Shown: positions 35,696 to 44,873 of the stretch, one piece after another | Layout: every line of letters starts with the position of its first letter | Position numbering within the stretch: position 1 is the stretch's first letter | Assembly: GCF_900156535.1 (NCBI RefSeq) | Contig: NZ_FTNV01000001.1 | Location: forward strand, 1,922,001 to 1,986,000 | Reading direction: 5' to 3' | Length of the DNA stretch: 64,000 nucleotides | Source of the DNA: Roseovarius nanhaiticus | Lineage (GTDB): Bacteria > Pseudomonadota > Alphaproteobacteria > Rhodobacterales > Rhodobacteraceae | Notes under the pieces: generated by a model | Seen by the model: only the letters and a program-made list of their open reading frames with translations | Database searches by the model: none | What the model was told of the DNA's origin: nothing | Translations under genes and position numbers: made by a program

Positions 35696-36289
35696 ATGAA
35701 AATGACAGCACAACGCAAAGTTGAAACCACCTTCGCCGCTCTGAACACCCGCACGCCCAGCATGCTCGACGGCGCCGCCACCGAGATGTTCACCTCGTCC
35801 ATGGCGCCTGCCGCCACTGCCGACGCCGGTCTTGGCGAAGGCCTCGAGATGTTCACGTCCTCCATGGCACCCGCCTTGACCGCCGACGCCGCTGCCGGTG
35901 ACGCGGTTCAGATGTTCACGTCTTCGATGGCGCCCAGCCTGCGCAGCGACGCCGCGACCGGCGACAATGTCGAGATGTTCACATCCTCGATGGCACCGAG
36001 CGTGACGGCGGATGCAGCCGCAGGCGACAACGTCCAGATGTTCACCTCGTCCATGGCGCCCAGCGCCCGCGCCGACGCCACGTCTGGCGACGCCACCGAG
36101 ATGTTCACCTCGTCCATGAGCCCGTCGGTCACGGCAGAGGCCGCAGCCGGTGACAACGTCCAGATGTTCACATCGTCGATGGCGCCCGTCGCCGCAGGCG
36201 AAGCAACCGGTGCCTTCACCTCGTCCATGGCGCCCGCACGCGTCGCACGCGAGGGTGACGCGGTCGAGATGTTCACCTCGAGCATGTAA
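35696..36289 (+). CDS. FTSSM tandem-repeat protein, possible multi-core peptide precursor
   Basis: The 197-aa product (195 aa from ATG 35702) has a leader-like N-terminus of about 29 residues (KMTAQRKVETTFAALNTRTP, then SMLDGAAT). Nine copies of FTSSM follow. Copies 1-7 lie exactly 21 residues apart (Met31, 52, 73, 94, 115, 136, 157), each as [E/Q]MFTSSM[A/S]P followed by a spacer like ADAAAGDNV. Copies 8 and 9 are spaced by 16 and 19 residues, and the protein ends exactly on MFTSSM. There is no signal peptide, cysteine or membrane segment. Synonymous codons vary between copies while the motif stays fixed, which shows selection on the protein. A 361-aa companion and a DMT transporter follow. 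Function unknown. Confidence 0.88.
   Translation: MKMTAQRKVETTFAALNTRTPSMLDGAATEMFTSSMAPAATADAGLGEGLEMFTSSMAPALTADAAAGDAVQMFTSSMAPSLRSDAATGDNVEMFTSSMAPSVTADAAAGDNVQMFTSSMAPSARADATSGDATEMFTSSMSPSVTAEAAAGDNVQMFTSSMAPVAAGEATGAFTSSMAPARVAREGDAVEMFTSSM
35783..36289 (+). repeat. 63-bp tandem coding repeats (FTSSM units)
   Basis: There are seven units of exactly 63 bp and two shorter terminal ones. The Thr codon is ACC, ACG or ACA, and the Ser-Ser pair uses TCG, TCC, TCT and, in the last copy, AGC. The repeats are therefore diverged in DNA yet fixed in protein sequence. Confidence 0.9.
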
Positions 36290-36347
36290 GCCAGCACCCG
36301 AAACGGGGCGCCGCGCCCGGACCACACGACAAAATGGAGATCACAAC

Positions 36348-37433
36348 ATGACCACCATCGTCCGCCTCGACGTCCCGTTCCGGCAGCACAGCAAGGCCGC
36401 GCGCCAAGCGGCCTTGCTCAAGACCTTCGCGCTGACGCGCCGCACGCAAGAGGATGTTTTCTGGCTCAAAGAAAATGCCGAGATTCTCAACATCCTCGAA
36501 TGCACAGGTGCCGAGATCGCGCCCGGTGCGCTGGCGCCGTTCGAAAGCTTCTACGACGATATCGAAGACCGGATGGAGTTCTTTCCGCAGTATTATCGCT
36601 TTCTTCTCTCGCTCTGCCTCGATCTGGAGGATCTGGGCATGGTGGGCGGCAAGGGCGCCGCGCTGGCCGAATGGGTCGCCCAGGAGGGGCTGGCGGATGC
36701 CGAGCTGTCGGACCTGCAACGCGCCGAAGCGCGGCGGCTTTGCGCACGTCGCGAGATCGAGGCGCTGCCGCAGGATGCGGGTCTCGATGCGCGCCTGCGC
36801 AGTTTCGCGGGCCGTGCGCAGACCTTCGCGATGCCCAACAAGAAAGCGGCATACGAGTTGACCCATATCGTTTTCTACCTGTCGGAATATGGCCGTAAGG
36901 ATCCGCAACTGGATGCCGCAGCCGCGCAGAGCCTGATGTTCGCCGGCACGCTCGCCTTTCTTGATTTCAACGCCGACCTTCTGGCCGAGATCTGCCTCGC
37001 CATGCGCTTTGCCGGCCTTGGCGTGCCGGAGGTCTGGGAGATCTGGCTGACTCAGCAGATCCGCAGCTTCACGCTCGACGACGGCGGCGCATTGCAGGAC
37101 GATTACCACGAATACCTGATGCTGAACTGGTTCATGAGCCGGTCGGGGCAGGGCGGTTTCGGCGATCACGTGCCCGAGGGACGTGTGACATTCGCCCGCA
37201 CGCGGCCCGCCTCGGCGCCGCTGCGCGAGCTGTCGCATTGCATCTATGCCATGGGGCGCGGCCGCTCGGGCGATTGGGAGGAGATGCGCGGCGATGTGAC
37301 GTCCCAGGTCTCGGACGAGACGGCGGCAGCACTGGTGGCCGCTGAGGCGGCGACGGACCAGTTCGGCGCCTTCTTCGAGGGCTTTGCGCGGGTCGGCCTG
37401 CGGGGCCGCGCCGCGATGAGGGCTGCGCAATGA
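36348..37433 (+). CDS. companion protein of the FTSSM repeat gene, family unknown
   Basis: The 361-aa soluble product starts 58 nt after the repeat gene, with GGAG 8 nt before the ATG. It is rich in helices. Recognisable conserved-looking blocks are LKTFALTRRTQEDVFWLKEN, FFPQYYRFLLSLCLDLEDLG, YELTHIVFYLSEYG (residues 169-182), LLAEICLAMRFAGLGVPEVW and DDYHEYLMLNWFMS (251-264). The His and Tyr residues in the last three blocks could form a metal or substrate site, but this is speculation. There is no signal peptide and no ATPase, radical SAM or YcaO motif. Its stop overlaps the transporter start (ATGA). The best guess is a dedicated partner or modifying enzyme of the repeat protein. Confidence 0.85.
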   Translation: MTTIVRLDVPFRQHSKAARQAALLKTFALTRRTQEDVFWLKENAEILNILECTGAEIAPGALAPFESFYDDIEDRMEFFPQYYRFLLSLCLDLEDLGMVGGKGAALAEWVAQEGLADAELSDLQRAEARRLCARREIEALPQDAGLDARLRSFAGRAQTFAMPNKKAAYELTHIVFYLSEYGRKDPQLDAAAAQSLMFAGTLAFLDFNADLLAEICLAMRFAGLGVPEVWEIWLTQQIRSFTLDDGGALQDDYHEYLMLNWFMSRSGQGGFGDHVPEGRVTFARTRPASAPLRELSHCIYAMGRGRSGDWEEMRGDVTSQVSDETAAALVAAEAATDQFGAFFEGFARVGLRGRAAMRAAQ

Positions 37434-38338
37434 TCGCTGCGCGCGCCGCGGGCGCCACCATCGCGGTCGGCGTGGGTCTGACCGTCATATATACCGCGCT
37501 CATCTCTAGCGCCGATGCCATCACCAAGATGTTCGCCGCCAGCTATGCGGCGCCGCAGCTTTTCGCGCTGTCGGGCGGGATCGTCGCGCTCCTGGCCGTG
37601 CTGGTCAATCGCGCGGGGCCCAATCCACGCGGCGTCGCCACCCGCTGCCCGCGCGCCATGGCGATCCGCAGCACCGCGACGGTTTTGGGGGCGGGGGCGT
37701 TTTTCTACGCGTTCCGCCTTCTGCCTTTTGCCGAGGTGTTCCTCTTCATCGCGATGATCCCACTCATCACGGCGCTGTTGTCGGGGCCGGTCTTGGGCGA
37801 GGCGGTCCGCCCGCAGGCCTGGGGGGCCGTCTGCCTTGGGATGATCGGGCTATTGTGCCTGGCGCCGCGCGGCCTCGGCACGTTTCAGCTTGGCCATGCG
37901 GTGGCCTTGGCCGCGGTTCTGCTGGGGACGGTGTCCATGATGGCGTCGCGCTATATCGGCCTGCGCGACGGCAACCTTCTGGCGCAGGTGTTTTGGCCCA
38001 ATCTTGCGCTGGCGGGCGTCAGTGCGTTGGCGCTGCCCTTCGTCTGGGCGCCGATGGGGCTGGGTGATCTGGGCTGGGCCGTGCTGTATGCCGGGCTGCT
38101 TTTCGCCGCACGTTGGGTGCTGGTCGGCGCGCTCAAGGCGCTGCCCGCCTATGTGATCACACCGCTGATGAACCTGCAATTCCTGTGGATGGTGGCGATT
38201 GGCGCGGCGGTCTTTGGCGAGGTGCCGGGCACGGCGCTCTACCTTGGGGCCGCGCTTGTGATCACAGCGGGCGCGTGGCTGATCTATGATCAGGCATTCC
38301 CGAATGGCGCGGCGCGCAAGGTGGTGCCGGCCGAGTAA
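37430..38338 (+). CDS. DMT superfamily (EamA) transporter linked to the FTSSM locus
   Basis: The 302-aa membrane protein has ten predicted helices in two EamA halves. Examples are TIAVGVGLTVIYTALISSAD (helix 1), LFALSGGIVALLAVLVNRAG, GAFFYAFRLLPFAEVFLFIA, AWGAVCLGMIGLLCLAPRG, and YVITPLMNLQFLWMVAIGAA in the second half. The start overlaps the companion gene's stop (ATGA), so it is translationally coupled to it. It is a candidate exporter or importer for the system's small-molecule product or cofactor; DMT proteins do not usually move large peptides. Confidence 0.85.
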   Translation: MIAARAAGATIAVGVGLTVIYTALISSADAITKMFAASYAAPQLFALSGGIVALLAVLVNRAGPNPRGVATRCPRAMAIRSTATVLGAGAFFYAFRLLPFAEVFLFIAMIPLITALLSGPVLGEAVRPQAWGAVCLGMIGLLCLAPRGLGTFQLGHAVALAAVLLGTVSMMASRYIGLRDGNLLAQVFWPNLALAGVSALALPFVWAPMGLGDLGWAVLYAGLLFAARWVLVGALKALPAYVITPLMNLQFLWMVAIGAAVFGEVPGTALYLGAALVITAGAWLIYDQAFPNGAARKVVPAE

Positions 38339-38373
38339 TGTGATGCGCGAGCCTCGCCGCGCACCGCATTGAC

Positions 38374-38697
38374 TTACATTGAAAAAGACGTGCCGCAGCC
38401 GCAGCTGCTGCTGGCGTTGGGATTGTCGATGACGAAGCGCGCGCCGATCAATTCCTCGGAGAAGTCGATGACCGCGCCCGTCAGAAACGGCAGCGAAACG
38501 GAATCGACCACGACCTTCTGACCGAGGCCTTCCAACACCAGATCATCCTCGGCGGGCGCGTCCAGCTTGATCTCGTACTGAAAGCCCGAGCATCCGCCGC
38601 CCTCGACCGCGACGCGCAGGGCCTGGCCCTGATCGCCAGCGCCGATCTCGCTCAGGCGCTCGAAGGCGCGGGGGGTGACTTTGGGGGGCAGGTTCAT
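38374..38697 (-). CDS. erpA: A-type iron-sulfur carrier protein (ErpA/IscA family)
   Basis: This protein accepts Fe-S clusters from the SUF scaffold and delivers them to target enzymes. The 107-aa product has the three ligand cysteines: Cys36 in EGGGCSGFQY, and Cys99 and Cys101 in SSSCGCGTSF. The core IDFSEELIGARFVIDNPNA is typical. It is divergent from dgt, with a short dyad in the intergenic space, and converges on the DMT transporter gene. Confidence 0.9.
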   Translation of the reverse strand: MNLPPKVTPRAFERLSEIGAGDQGQALRVAVEGGGCSGFQYEIKLDAPAEDDLVLEGLGQKVVVDSVSLPFLTGAVIDFSEELIGARFVIDNPNASSSCGCGTSFSM

Positions 38698-38733
38698 GGA
38701 CGGCCTCCAACCTCTTGGGGTGCAGCGAATTTT

Positions 38734-38750
38734 GGGCAGTTTTACTGCCC
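38734..38750. promoter_or_regulatory. dyad in the erpA-dgt divergent region
   Basis: GGGCAG-TTTTA-CTGCCC is a perfect 6-bp inverted repeat with a 5-nt spacer. It lies 36 bp before the erpA start and 53 bp before dgt. A regulator binding here could affect both genes; its identity is unknown. Confidence 0.4.
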
Positions 38751-38803
38751 GGCTGATTGCAATATATGGGGCGCAGGATCACCCGGCAAGGAGGCCGCTT
38801 ACA

Positions 38804-40024
38804 TTGACGTCCCGCATTGCCGCAGATCCCGCCGCCTCGCGCGGGCGTCTCGCCCTTGAGGAGGAAAGCGCGTTCCGCTCGTGTTTTCAGCGCGACCGGG
38901 ACAGGATCATCCATTCCAGCGCCTTCCGGCGGCTCAAGCACAAGACGCAGGTCTTTGTCGCGCATGAGGGTGATTATTTCCGCACGCGCCTGTCGCACAG
39001 CATCGAGGTGGCGCAGGTGGCGCGCACGATCGCGGGCGCCCTTGGCCTTAATGCCGAGCTGACCGAGGCTGTCGCACTGGCGCATGATCTGGGCCACACG
39101 CCCTTCGGCCACACGGGCGAGGACGCGCTTCATGCGCAGATGGCGCCCTATGGCGGCTTTGACCATAACGCGCAGGCGATCCGCATCGTGACCCAGATGG
39201 AGCGGCACTATGCCGAGTTCGACGGCCTCAACCTGACATGGGAGACGCTGGAAGGGCTGGCGAAGCATAATGGCCCGGTGACCGGCGATCTGCCCTATGC
39301 GTTGGCCGAATACGATGCGCGCCACGATCTGGAGCTGCACACTCATGCCAGCGCCGAGGCGCAGGTGGCCGCGCTGGCCGATGATATCGCCTATAATAAC
39401 CACGACCTGCACGATGGTCTGCGCGCCGGCCTCTTTACCGAGGACGAGGTCGCGCAGCTTCCCATCGTGGATGCATGTTATGCCGAGGTGGACCGGCTCT
39501 ACCCCGGCCTCGATCCCTACCGGCGGCGGCACGAGGCGCTGCGCCGCGTCTTTGGCGTCATGGTCGGCGATGTGATCGACACATCGCGCGCGGTGATTGC
39601 CGAGGCGGCCCCTGCCAGCAGCGATGCGGTGCGCCATCTGGGCCGCCCGGTCATCCGCTTTTCGGATGCGCTGTGGCGAGATCTGCAAGGTGTGCGCAAG
39701 TTTCTCTTTCAGCGAATGTACCGTGCGCCGATGGTGATGGTGCAAAGAGCGCAGGCAACCAATGTGGTCGACGGGTTGTTCCCATTCTATATGAAGCATC
39801 CCGAACACTTGCCGCGTCGCTGGCAAGAGGATGTGGCGGAAGCTGAGAACAAGACCGCGCTGGCCCGGCTGGTCAGCGATTATATTGCCGGGATGACCGA
39901 CCGATATGCATTGGCGCAGCACGCCTTGCATCTGGGCGGGCCGGGTGGCGCCGGATCGTGGCCGAACGAGGTCGCCGGTGCACATACCGGCGCGGAACAA
40001 GGAGAGACGACGCATGGCAGTTGA
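38804..40024 (+). CDS. dgt: dGTP triphosphohydrolase (HD domain)
   Basis: This enzyme hydrolyses dNTPs to nucleosides and triphosphate, limiting dNTP pools. The 406-aa product is of the type 2 Dgt family: SSAFRRLKHKTQVFVAHEGD, TRLSHSIEVAQVARTIAGAL, the HD motif AHDLGHTPFGHTGE, LTWETLEGLAKHNGP and ALADDIAYNNHDL. The start is TTG 38804, with a perfect AAGGAGG 9 nt upstream. No ATG or GTG in frame gives a family-like N-terminus. It overlaps the antiporter gene by 11 nt. Confidence 0.92.
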   Translation: MTSRIAADPAASRGRLALEEESAFRSCFQRDRDRIIHSSAFRRLKHKTQVFVAHEGDYFRTRLSHSIEVAQVARTIAGALGLNAELTEAVALAHDLGHTPFGHTGEDALHAQMAPYGGFDHNAQAIRIVTQMERHYAEFDGLNLTWETLEGLAKHNGPVTGDLPYALAEYDARHDLELHTHASAEAQVAALADDIAYNNHDLHDGLRAGLFTEDEVAQLPIVDACYAEVDRLYPGLDPYRRRHEALRRVFGVMVGDVIDTSRAVIAEAAPASSDAVRHLGRPVIRFSDALWRDLQGVRKFLFQRMYRAPMVMVQRAQATNVVDGLFPFYMKHPEHLPRRWQEDVAEAENKTALARLVSDYIAGMTDRYALAQHALHLGGPGGAGSWPNEVAGAHTGAEQGETTHGS

Positions 40025-41927
40025 AAGCGCGGGGGCGATGAGCCCGGTCATGGCCTTCGCCCTTGTCGGTGCCATCGGCGTCGGCTCGCAATGGCTGGCG
40101 TGGAAGCTGCGCCTGCCTGCCATCGTCCTCATGCTGCTTGCGGGTCTTGCCATCGGGCCGGGCCTTGGCGTCTTCGACCCCGAGCGCGACATCGGCAATC
40201 TGATGCAGCCGATGATTTCCATCGCTGTTGCCATCATCCTCTTTGAGGGCGGCATGACGCTGAACCTGCATTCCTTGCGCGAATCCGCAGTCGGGGTAAG
40301 GCGATTGGTTTTGATCGGTGCGCCGGTCGGCTGGGCCGGATCGGCGGCGGCCCTGCATTACGTCGCTGGTCTCAGCTGGCCCAGTGCCGCGGTCTTTGGT
40401 GGCATCATGATCGTCACCGGCCCGACGGTGATCGCGCCGCTTTTGCGCACCGCGCGCCTCAGCAAGCGGCCCGCGCAGCTTTTGCAATGGGAGGCGATCG
40501 TCAACGACCCCATCGGCGCGCTGGCCGCGGTTTTGGCGTTCGAAGTCGTGCTGGTCATGTATGCCAGCGAGACATTCGGTGCGGCTGTCTGGGATATGGG
40601 TGTGGGTATCGTATCGGCGACAGTCATGGGCATCGCGGCGGGCTGGGCGCTCTCCGAAGGGTTTCGCCGGGGGCGTGTGCCGGAATTCATGAAGGTGCCG
40701 GTGCTCTTTGCGTCGCTATTGCTGGTCTTTGCTTTATCGGACAGCCTCTTGCATGAAAGCGGCCTTTTGGCTGTGACCATCATGGGCTTCTACATCGCCA
40801 ATTCCGGCCTTCCGAGCTATACCGAGCTGCGCCGGTTCAAGGAACATGCCACGGTCCTTCTGGTCTCGGGCGTCTTTATCCTGCTCGCCGCCTCGATGAA
40901 TATCGAGCGTCTCAGCCTTTTGAGTTGGCCCTCTGTCATCTTTGTCATTGTCGTGATCCTCGTGGTGCGTCCGGTTACGGTGATGGCCTCGCTTGCCTTC
41001 AGCAATGTGCCCCTGCGGGAGCGCGTTCTGGTGGCCCTCACCGGACCGCGCGGCGTGGTCCTTGTGGCCGTCGCCGGTCTTTTCTCCGAGCGTCTCGTCA
41101 GCGCGGGGATCCAGGATGCCGAGATCCTCACCCCCCTAGCTTTTGCGCTGGTCGCGGCGACGGTGGTGCTGCATGGCTTTACCTTGCAGCCTTTGGGCCG
41201 CGCGCTGGGTCTTGCGGGGGCGCAGGTGCCCGGCGTCATTTTTGTCGGTGGCTCGCAATTCTCGGCCGCGTTCGCGCAGGCGCTCAGGGAAGAGGATATT
41301 CCCGTGCTGATCGCGGATGCCAACCGTGCCCGCCTGCGCACGGCGCGCGAGCAGGGCTTGCCGGTCTATCTGGGCGATATCCTGTCGGACGGGGCCGAGC
41401 ACGGCGTAGAGTTCATCAGCTTTGGCCGCATCATCGCCACGTCGGACAATGATGCCTACAACACGCTGGTGGCGACTGACCTCGCGCCCGAATTTGGGCG
41501 CGAGCATGTCTATCAGCTTAAACGCGCCAAGCAGGAGCAGACGCGCCATGCGTTGCCGGCCACCTTGGGCGGACGCAGCATTGCCGGGGGACTGCGATAT
41601 CTCGAGTTGGCCCGATACATGCAGAAGGGCTGGGAAATCCGCGCGACCAACCTGACCGAGGAATACGGCCTCGAGGCATGGCGCGAGGACAATCCCGAAT
41701 CGATCCCGCTGGCCGAGGTGACGCCGGGCCGCGCCCTGCGCATCCTCGCCGCAGACGCCGAGATCAAGGCCGGGCCGGGCATGCGCATTCTGGCACTGTC
41801 GCCCGCCCGCGACCGCACGGTCGAGGCCGCCGAGCGCAATGGCGAAGGGGATGCGGAGGCGGCCGCAGCCGAAGTGTCGGACCACCAGGACAGCCAAGAC
41901 ACCAAGGACGCAAAGCGCGACGATTGA
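40014..41927 (+). CDS. NhaP-type cation:proton antiporter with RCK-like C-terminal domain
   Basis: The 637-aa product has about twelve N-terminal membrane helices of the CPA1 family ([60 protein letters not shown] with the ion-binding Asn-Asp). A TrkA-N/RCK-like domain follows from about residue 405 ([20 protein letters not shown], then [11 protein letters not shown]). The Rossmann glycine motif is degenerate ([10 protein letters not shown]), so nucleotide binding is uncertain. The C-terminal tail is acidic and disordered. It probably exchanges Na+ or K+ for protons. Confidence 0.88.
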   Translation: MAVESAGAMSPVMAFALVGAIGVGSQWLAWKLRLPAIVLMLLAGLAIGPGLGVFDPERDIGNLMQPMISIAVAIILFEGGMTLNLHSLRESAVGVRRLVLIGAPVGWAGSAAALHYVAGLSWPSAAVFGGIMIVTGPTVIAPLLRTARLSKRPAQLLQWEAIVNDPIGALAAVLAFEVVLVMYASETFGAAVWDMGVGIVSATVMGIAAGWALSEGFRRGRVPEFMKVPVLFASLLLVFALSDSLLHESGLLAVTIMGFYIANSGLPSYTELRRFKEHATVLLVSGVFILLAASMNIERLSLLSWPSVIFVIVVILVVRPVTVMASLAFSNVPLRERVLVALTGPRGVVLVAVAGLFSERLVSAGIQDAEILTPLAFALVAATVVLHGFTLQPLGRALGLAGAQVPGVIFVGGSQFSAAFAQALREEDIPVLIADANRARLRTAREQGLPVYLGDILSDGAEHGVEFISFGRIIATSDNDAYNTLVATDLAPEFGREHVYQLKRAKQEQTRHALPATLGGRSIAGGLRYLELARYMQKGWEIRATNLTEEYGLEAWREDNPESIPLAEVTPGRALRILAADAEIKAGPGMRILALSPARDRTVEAAERNGEGDAEAAAAEVSDHQDSQDTKDAKRDD

Positions 41928-41976
41928 CGCCCCTGCCATCGGTGCTAAGACGGGGCTGAATTCAAGGAATGAAGCG

Positions 41977-43722
41977 ATGAACCTCTTTACCGATATCCGC
42001 GCCGCCGTACTGGACGCGCTGAGCGCGCTTGAAACTGCGGGCACTCTGCCCGCGGGCGTCGACACGTCAAATGTCACGGTCGAGCCACCGCGCGACCCGC
42101 TCCACGGTGACATGTCGACCAATGCCGCGATGGTGCTTGCCAAACCCGCGGGCCTCAAGCCGCGCGACATCGCCGAGGCGCTGGTGGCCGAGCTTGGCAA
42201 AGATGCCCGCATCGATAGCGCCGAGGTGGCTGGTCCGGGTTTCATCAACCTGCGTCTCGCGCCGGATTGCTGGCGCGGCATTCTGCGCGGCGTTCTGGAG
42301 GCGGGCACCGATTTTGGCCGCTCGACGATGGGGCAGGGGCAACGCGTGAACGTCGAATATGTCAGCGCCAACCCGACCGGCCCCTTGCATGTGGGCCACA
42401 CGCGGGGCGCGGTCTTTGGCGATGCGTTGGCGAGCCTCTTGGACTTCTGCGGTTATGACGTCACGCGCGAATACTACATCAACGATGGCGGCGGGCAGGT
42501 CGACACGTTGGCGCGGTCCGTCTACCTGCGCTACCTCGAAGCGCATGGCCGCGCGGTTGATTTCCCCGATGGTACCTATCCCGGCGATTACCTGATCGAG
42601 ACCGGTGAGGCGCTGAAGGCCAAGGTCGGCGACGCGTGGGTCGATCAGCCCGAAGAGGTCTGGCTGGCAGAGCTGCGCGAATTTGCGACCGAAGCGATGA
42701 TGGACCTCATCCGCGCCGATTTGAAATCGCTGGGCGTCGAAATGGACAAATTCTCATCGGAGAAGTCGTTCTACGGCACCGGCCTCATCGAAAAGGCCAT
42801 TGCCTCGCTCGACGAGAAGGGGCTGATCTACGAGGGCGTGCTGGAGCCACCCAAAGGCAAGATGCCCGAGGATTGGGAGCCGCGCGAGCAGACGCTTTTC
42901 CGCTCGACCGCGCATGGCGATGACGTGGACCGCCCCGTCAAGAAATCCGATGGCGGCTGGACCTATTTCGCGCCCGATATTGCCTACCACTATGACAAGG
43001 TTACGCGCGGCTTCGACATGCTGATCGACGTCTTTGGCGCCGACCATGGCGGCTATGTCAAGCGCATGAAGGCCGCCGTTTCGGCGCTCAGCGACGGCAA
43101 GGTGCCGCTCGACATCAAGCTGACGCAGCTGGTCAAGCTCTACAAGAACGGCGAGCCCTTCAAGATGTCCAAGCGGGCAGGGACGTTTGTCACCCTGCGC
43201 GACGTGGTCGATCTGGTTGGCGCGGACGTGACCCGCTTCGTCATGCTGACGCGCAAGAATGATGCGCCGCTCGATTTCGATTTCGACAAGGTGCTGGAGC
43301 AGGCCAAGGAAAACCCGGTTTTCTACGTGCAATACGCCCATGCGCGCGTCCGCTCGGCACTGCGCAAGGCCGAAGGCGCGGGCATCGACACGTCCGATGC
43401 CGCCCTCAAGGGCGCAGATCTGAGCCTGATCGCCCACGAGGCCGAGCTGGATCTGGCGCGCAAGATCGCCGAGTGGCCGCGTTTGGTAGAGATTGCCGGC
43501 CGCACCGGCGAGCCGCACCGCGTGGCCTTCTACCTTTACGATCTCGCCTCGGATTTGCACACGCTTTACAACCGTGGGCACGAACTGCCCGAGCTGCGCT
43601 TTGTCCAGGAGGGTGATCCTGCAACGTCTCAGTCGAAAATCGCACTGGTGCGGGCCGCAAGCGTTGTCATTTCCGCAGGTTTGGGTATCTTGGGCGTCAC
43701 TCCGGCGGAAGAGATGCGGTAA
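41977..43722 (+). CDS. argS: arginyl-tRNA synthetase
   Basis: ArgS charges tRNA-Arg. The 581-aa class I synthetase has the N-terminal additional domain, the HIGH-type motif in [20 protein letters not shown], and the KMSKS-equivalent [11 protein letters not shown]. Its C-terminal DALR anticodon-binding domain contains [14 protein letters not shown] and [16 protein letters not shown] 41977 gives [11 protein letters not shown]. It begins the argS-SPOR-nagZ-scpA-scpB gene order of alphaproteobacteria. Confidence 0.96.
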   Translation: MNLFTDIRAAVLDALSALETAGTLPAGVDTSNVTVEPPRDPLHGDMSTNAAMVLAKPAGLKPRDIAEALVAELGKDARIDSAEVAGPGFINLRLAPDCWRGILRGVLEAGTDFGRSTMGQGQRVNVEYVSANPTGPLHVGHTRGAVFGDALASLLDFCGYDVTREYYINDGGGQVDTLARSVYLRYLEAHGRAVDFPDGTYPGDYLIETGEALKAKVGDAWVDQPEEVWLAELREFATEAMMDLIRADLKSLGVEMDKFSSEKSFYGTGLIEKAIASLDEKGLIYEGVLEPPKGKMPEDWEPREQTLFRSTAHGDDVDRPVKKSDGGWTYFAPDIAYHYDKVTRGFDMLIDVFGADHGGYVKRMKAAVSALSDGKVPLDIKLTQLVKLYKNGEPFKMSKRAGTFVTLRDVVDLVGADVTRFVMLTRKNDAPLDFDFDKVLEQAKENPVFYVQYAHARVRSALRKAEGAGIDTSDAALKGADLSLIAHEAELDLARKIAEWPRLVEIAGRTGEPHRVAFYLYDLASDLHTLYNRGHELPELRFVQEGDPATSQSKIALVRAASVVISAGLGILGVTPAEEMR

Positions 43723-43805
43723 AAACCGCACATGGCCGGGGGCGATGAGGCAGAATTCATACCCTCGGCTGGCCACGCTGCCCGCTGACGGACAAGAGGC
43801 GGACC

Positions 43806-44849
43806 ATGGCAGATTTTCATGCACCCGAGGCCCCGCGCGCCCATTCTGGCCACGAAGGCGCGGGCGCGTATCACAACGCGCAAACCGCCCCCCGATGGGA
43901 CGAAACATCCGCCCAGGGAAGTCTGGGCCGGGCGACCTATGCGCTTGGGTCGCTGGTCTCGGTTGGGCTGGTGATCGGGCTTGGTGTCTGGGGGTATCAG
44001 CTGCTCGCGCGGGATGTCAGCGGCGTGCCGGTGATCCGCGCCGCCACCGGCCCGATGCGCGTGCAGCCCGAGGATCCGGGCGGGCGCCAGGCGCAGAACC
44101 AAGGCCTTTCGGTGAACGCGGTCGCCGCGGTCGGCACGGCGGGCCGGGCGCCCGATCAGCTGATCCTCGCGCCTGCGCCGCTTGATCTGTCAGAGGATGA
44201 TGCGCCGGCCCCCGCGCGGCGCACCGAGGCGGCACCCACGCCCGCATCAGAGGCTGCCCCGGAGGTTGTCGCAGAGACCGCTACCGAAGCTGCCCCCGAA
44301 GGCGCAGAGGCGGCAGCGCCCTCCGATAATGACGGCACGGGCGCCATGCTGGCGCTCGCCGAAGCGCTCAGCGATGGCGTAACGCCGATGACCCCCCTTG
44401 CGGATGCGCCGACGCAGATGAACGAGGCCATTGACGCGGCCGTGGCCGATGTGGTCGAGGCGGCAGACGAACCCACAAATGGCATCGCCGCCTCCCTGCG
44501 CCCCAAGGCCCGCCCGGCGGACCTGAGCAACATTCGCCAGGTCGCGGCAGCAGCCCCGGCGAGCGGTGGGCGCGACGTCGACCCGGACAGCATCGCCGTC
44601 GGCACACGGCTCGCGCAGCTTGGCGCCTTCTCCAGCGAGGATATCGCCCGCGAGGAATGGTCCAAGCTGACCTCGCGTTTCGAGGAATACCTCTCCGGCA
44701 AGGACCGCGTCATTCAGCGCGCCACCAGCGGCGGCCGTACTTTTTATCGCCTGCGCGCGCTGGGGTTCGAGGATCTGGCCGACGCGCGCCGGTTCTGCTC
44801 TGCTCTCGTGGCGGAAAAGGCCGAATGCATTCCAGTGGTTACGCGCTGA
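43806..44849 (+). CDS. SPOR-domain membrane protein
   Basis: SPOR domains bind glycan strands lacking stem peptides at division sites. The 347-aa product has a short cytoplasmic N-terminus, one membrane helix (YALGSLVSVGLVIGLGVWGY, about residues 45-64), a long Ala/Pro/Glu-rich periplasmic linker, and a C-terminal SPOR domain (IAVGTRLAQLGAFSSEDIAR through DLADARRFCSALVAEKAECI). It lies between argS and nagZ, both linked to growth and peptidoglycan recycling. Confidence 0.88.
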   Translation: MADFHAPEAPRAHSGHEGAGAYHNAQTAPRWDETSAQGSLGRATYALGSLVSVGLVIGLGVWGYQLLARDVSGVPVIRAATGPMRVQPEDPGGRQAQNQGLSVNAVAAVGTAGRAPDQLILAPAPLDLSEDDAPAPARRTEAAPTPASEAAPEVVAETATEAAPEGAEAAAPSDNDGTGAMLALAEALSDGVTPMTPLADAPTQMNEAIDAAVADVVEAADEPTNGIAASLRPKARPADLSNIRQVAAAAPASGGRDVDPDSIAVGTRLAQLGAFSSEDIAREEWSKLTSRFEEYLSGKDRVIQRATSGGRTFYRLRALGFEDLADARRFCSALVAEKAECIPVVTR

Positions 44850-44873
44850 TCTTCACCTGAACGGAGCTTCGGC

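Noticed and set aside
35783-36289. CRISPR-like array
   Set aside because: The 63-bp units are contiguous coding repeats in one reading frame with no spacers and synonymous variation; no cas genes are present.
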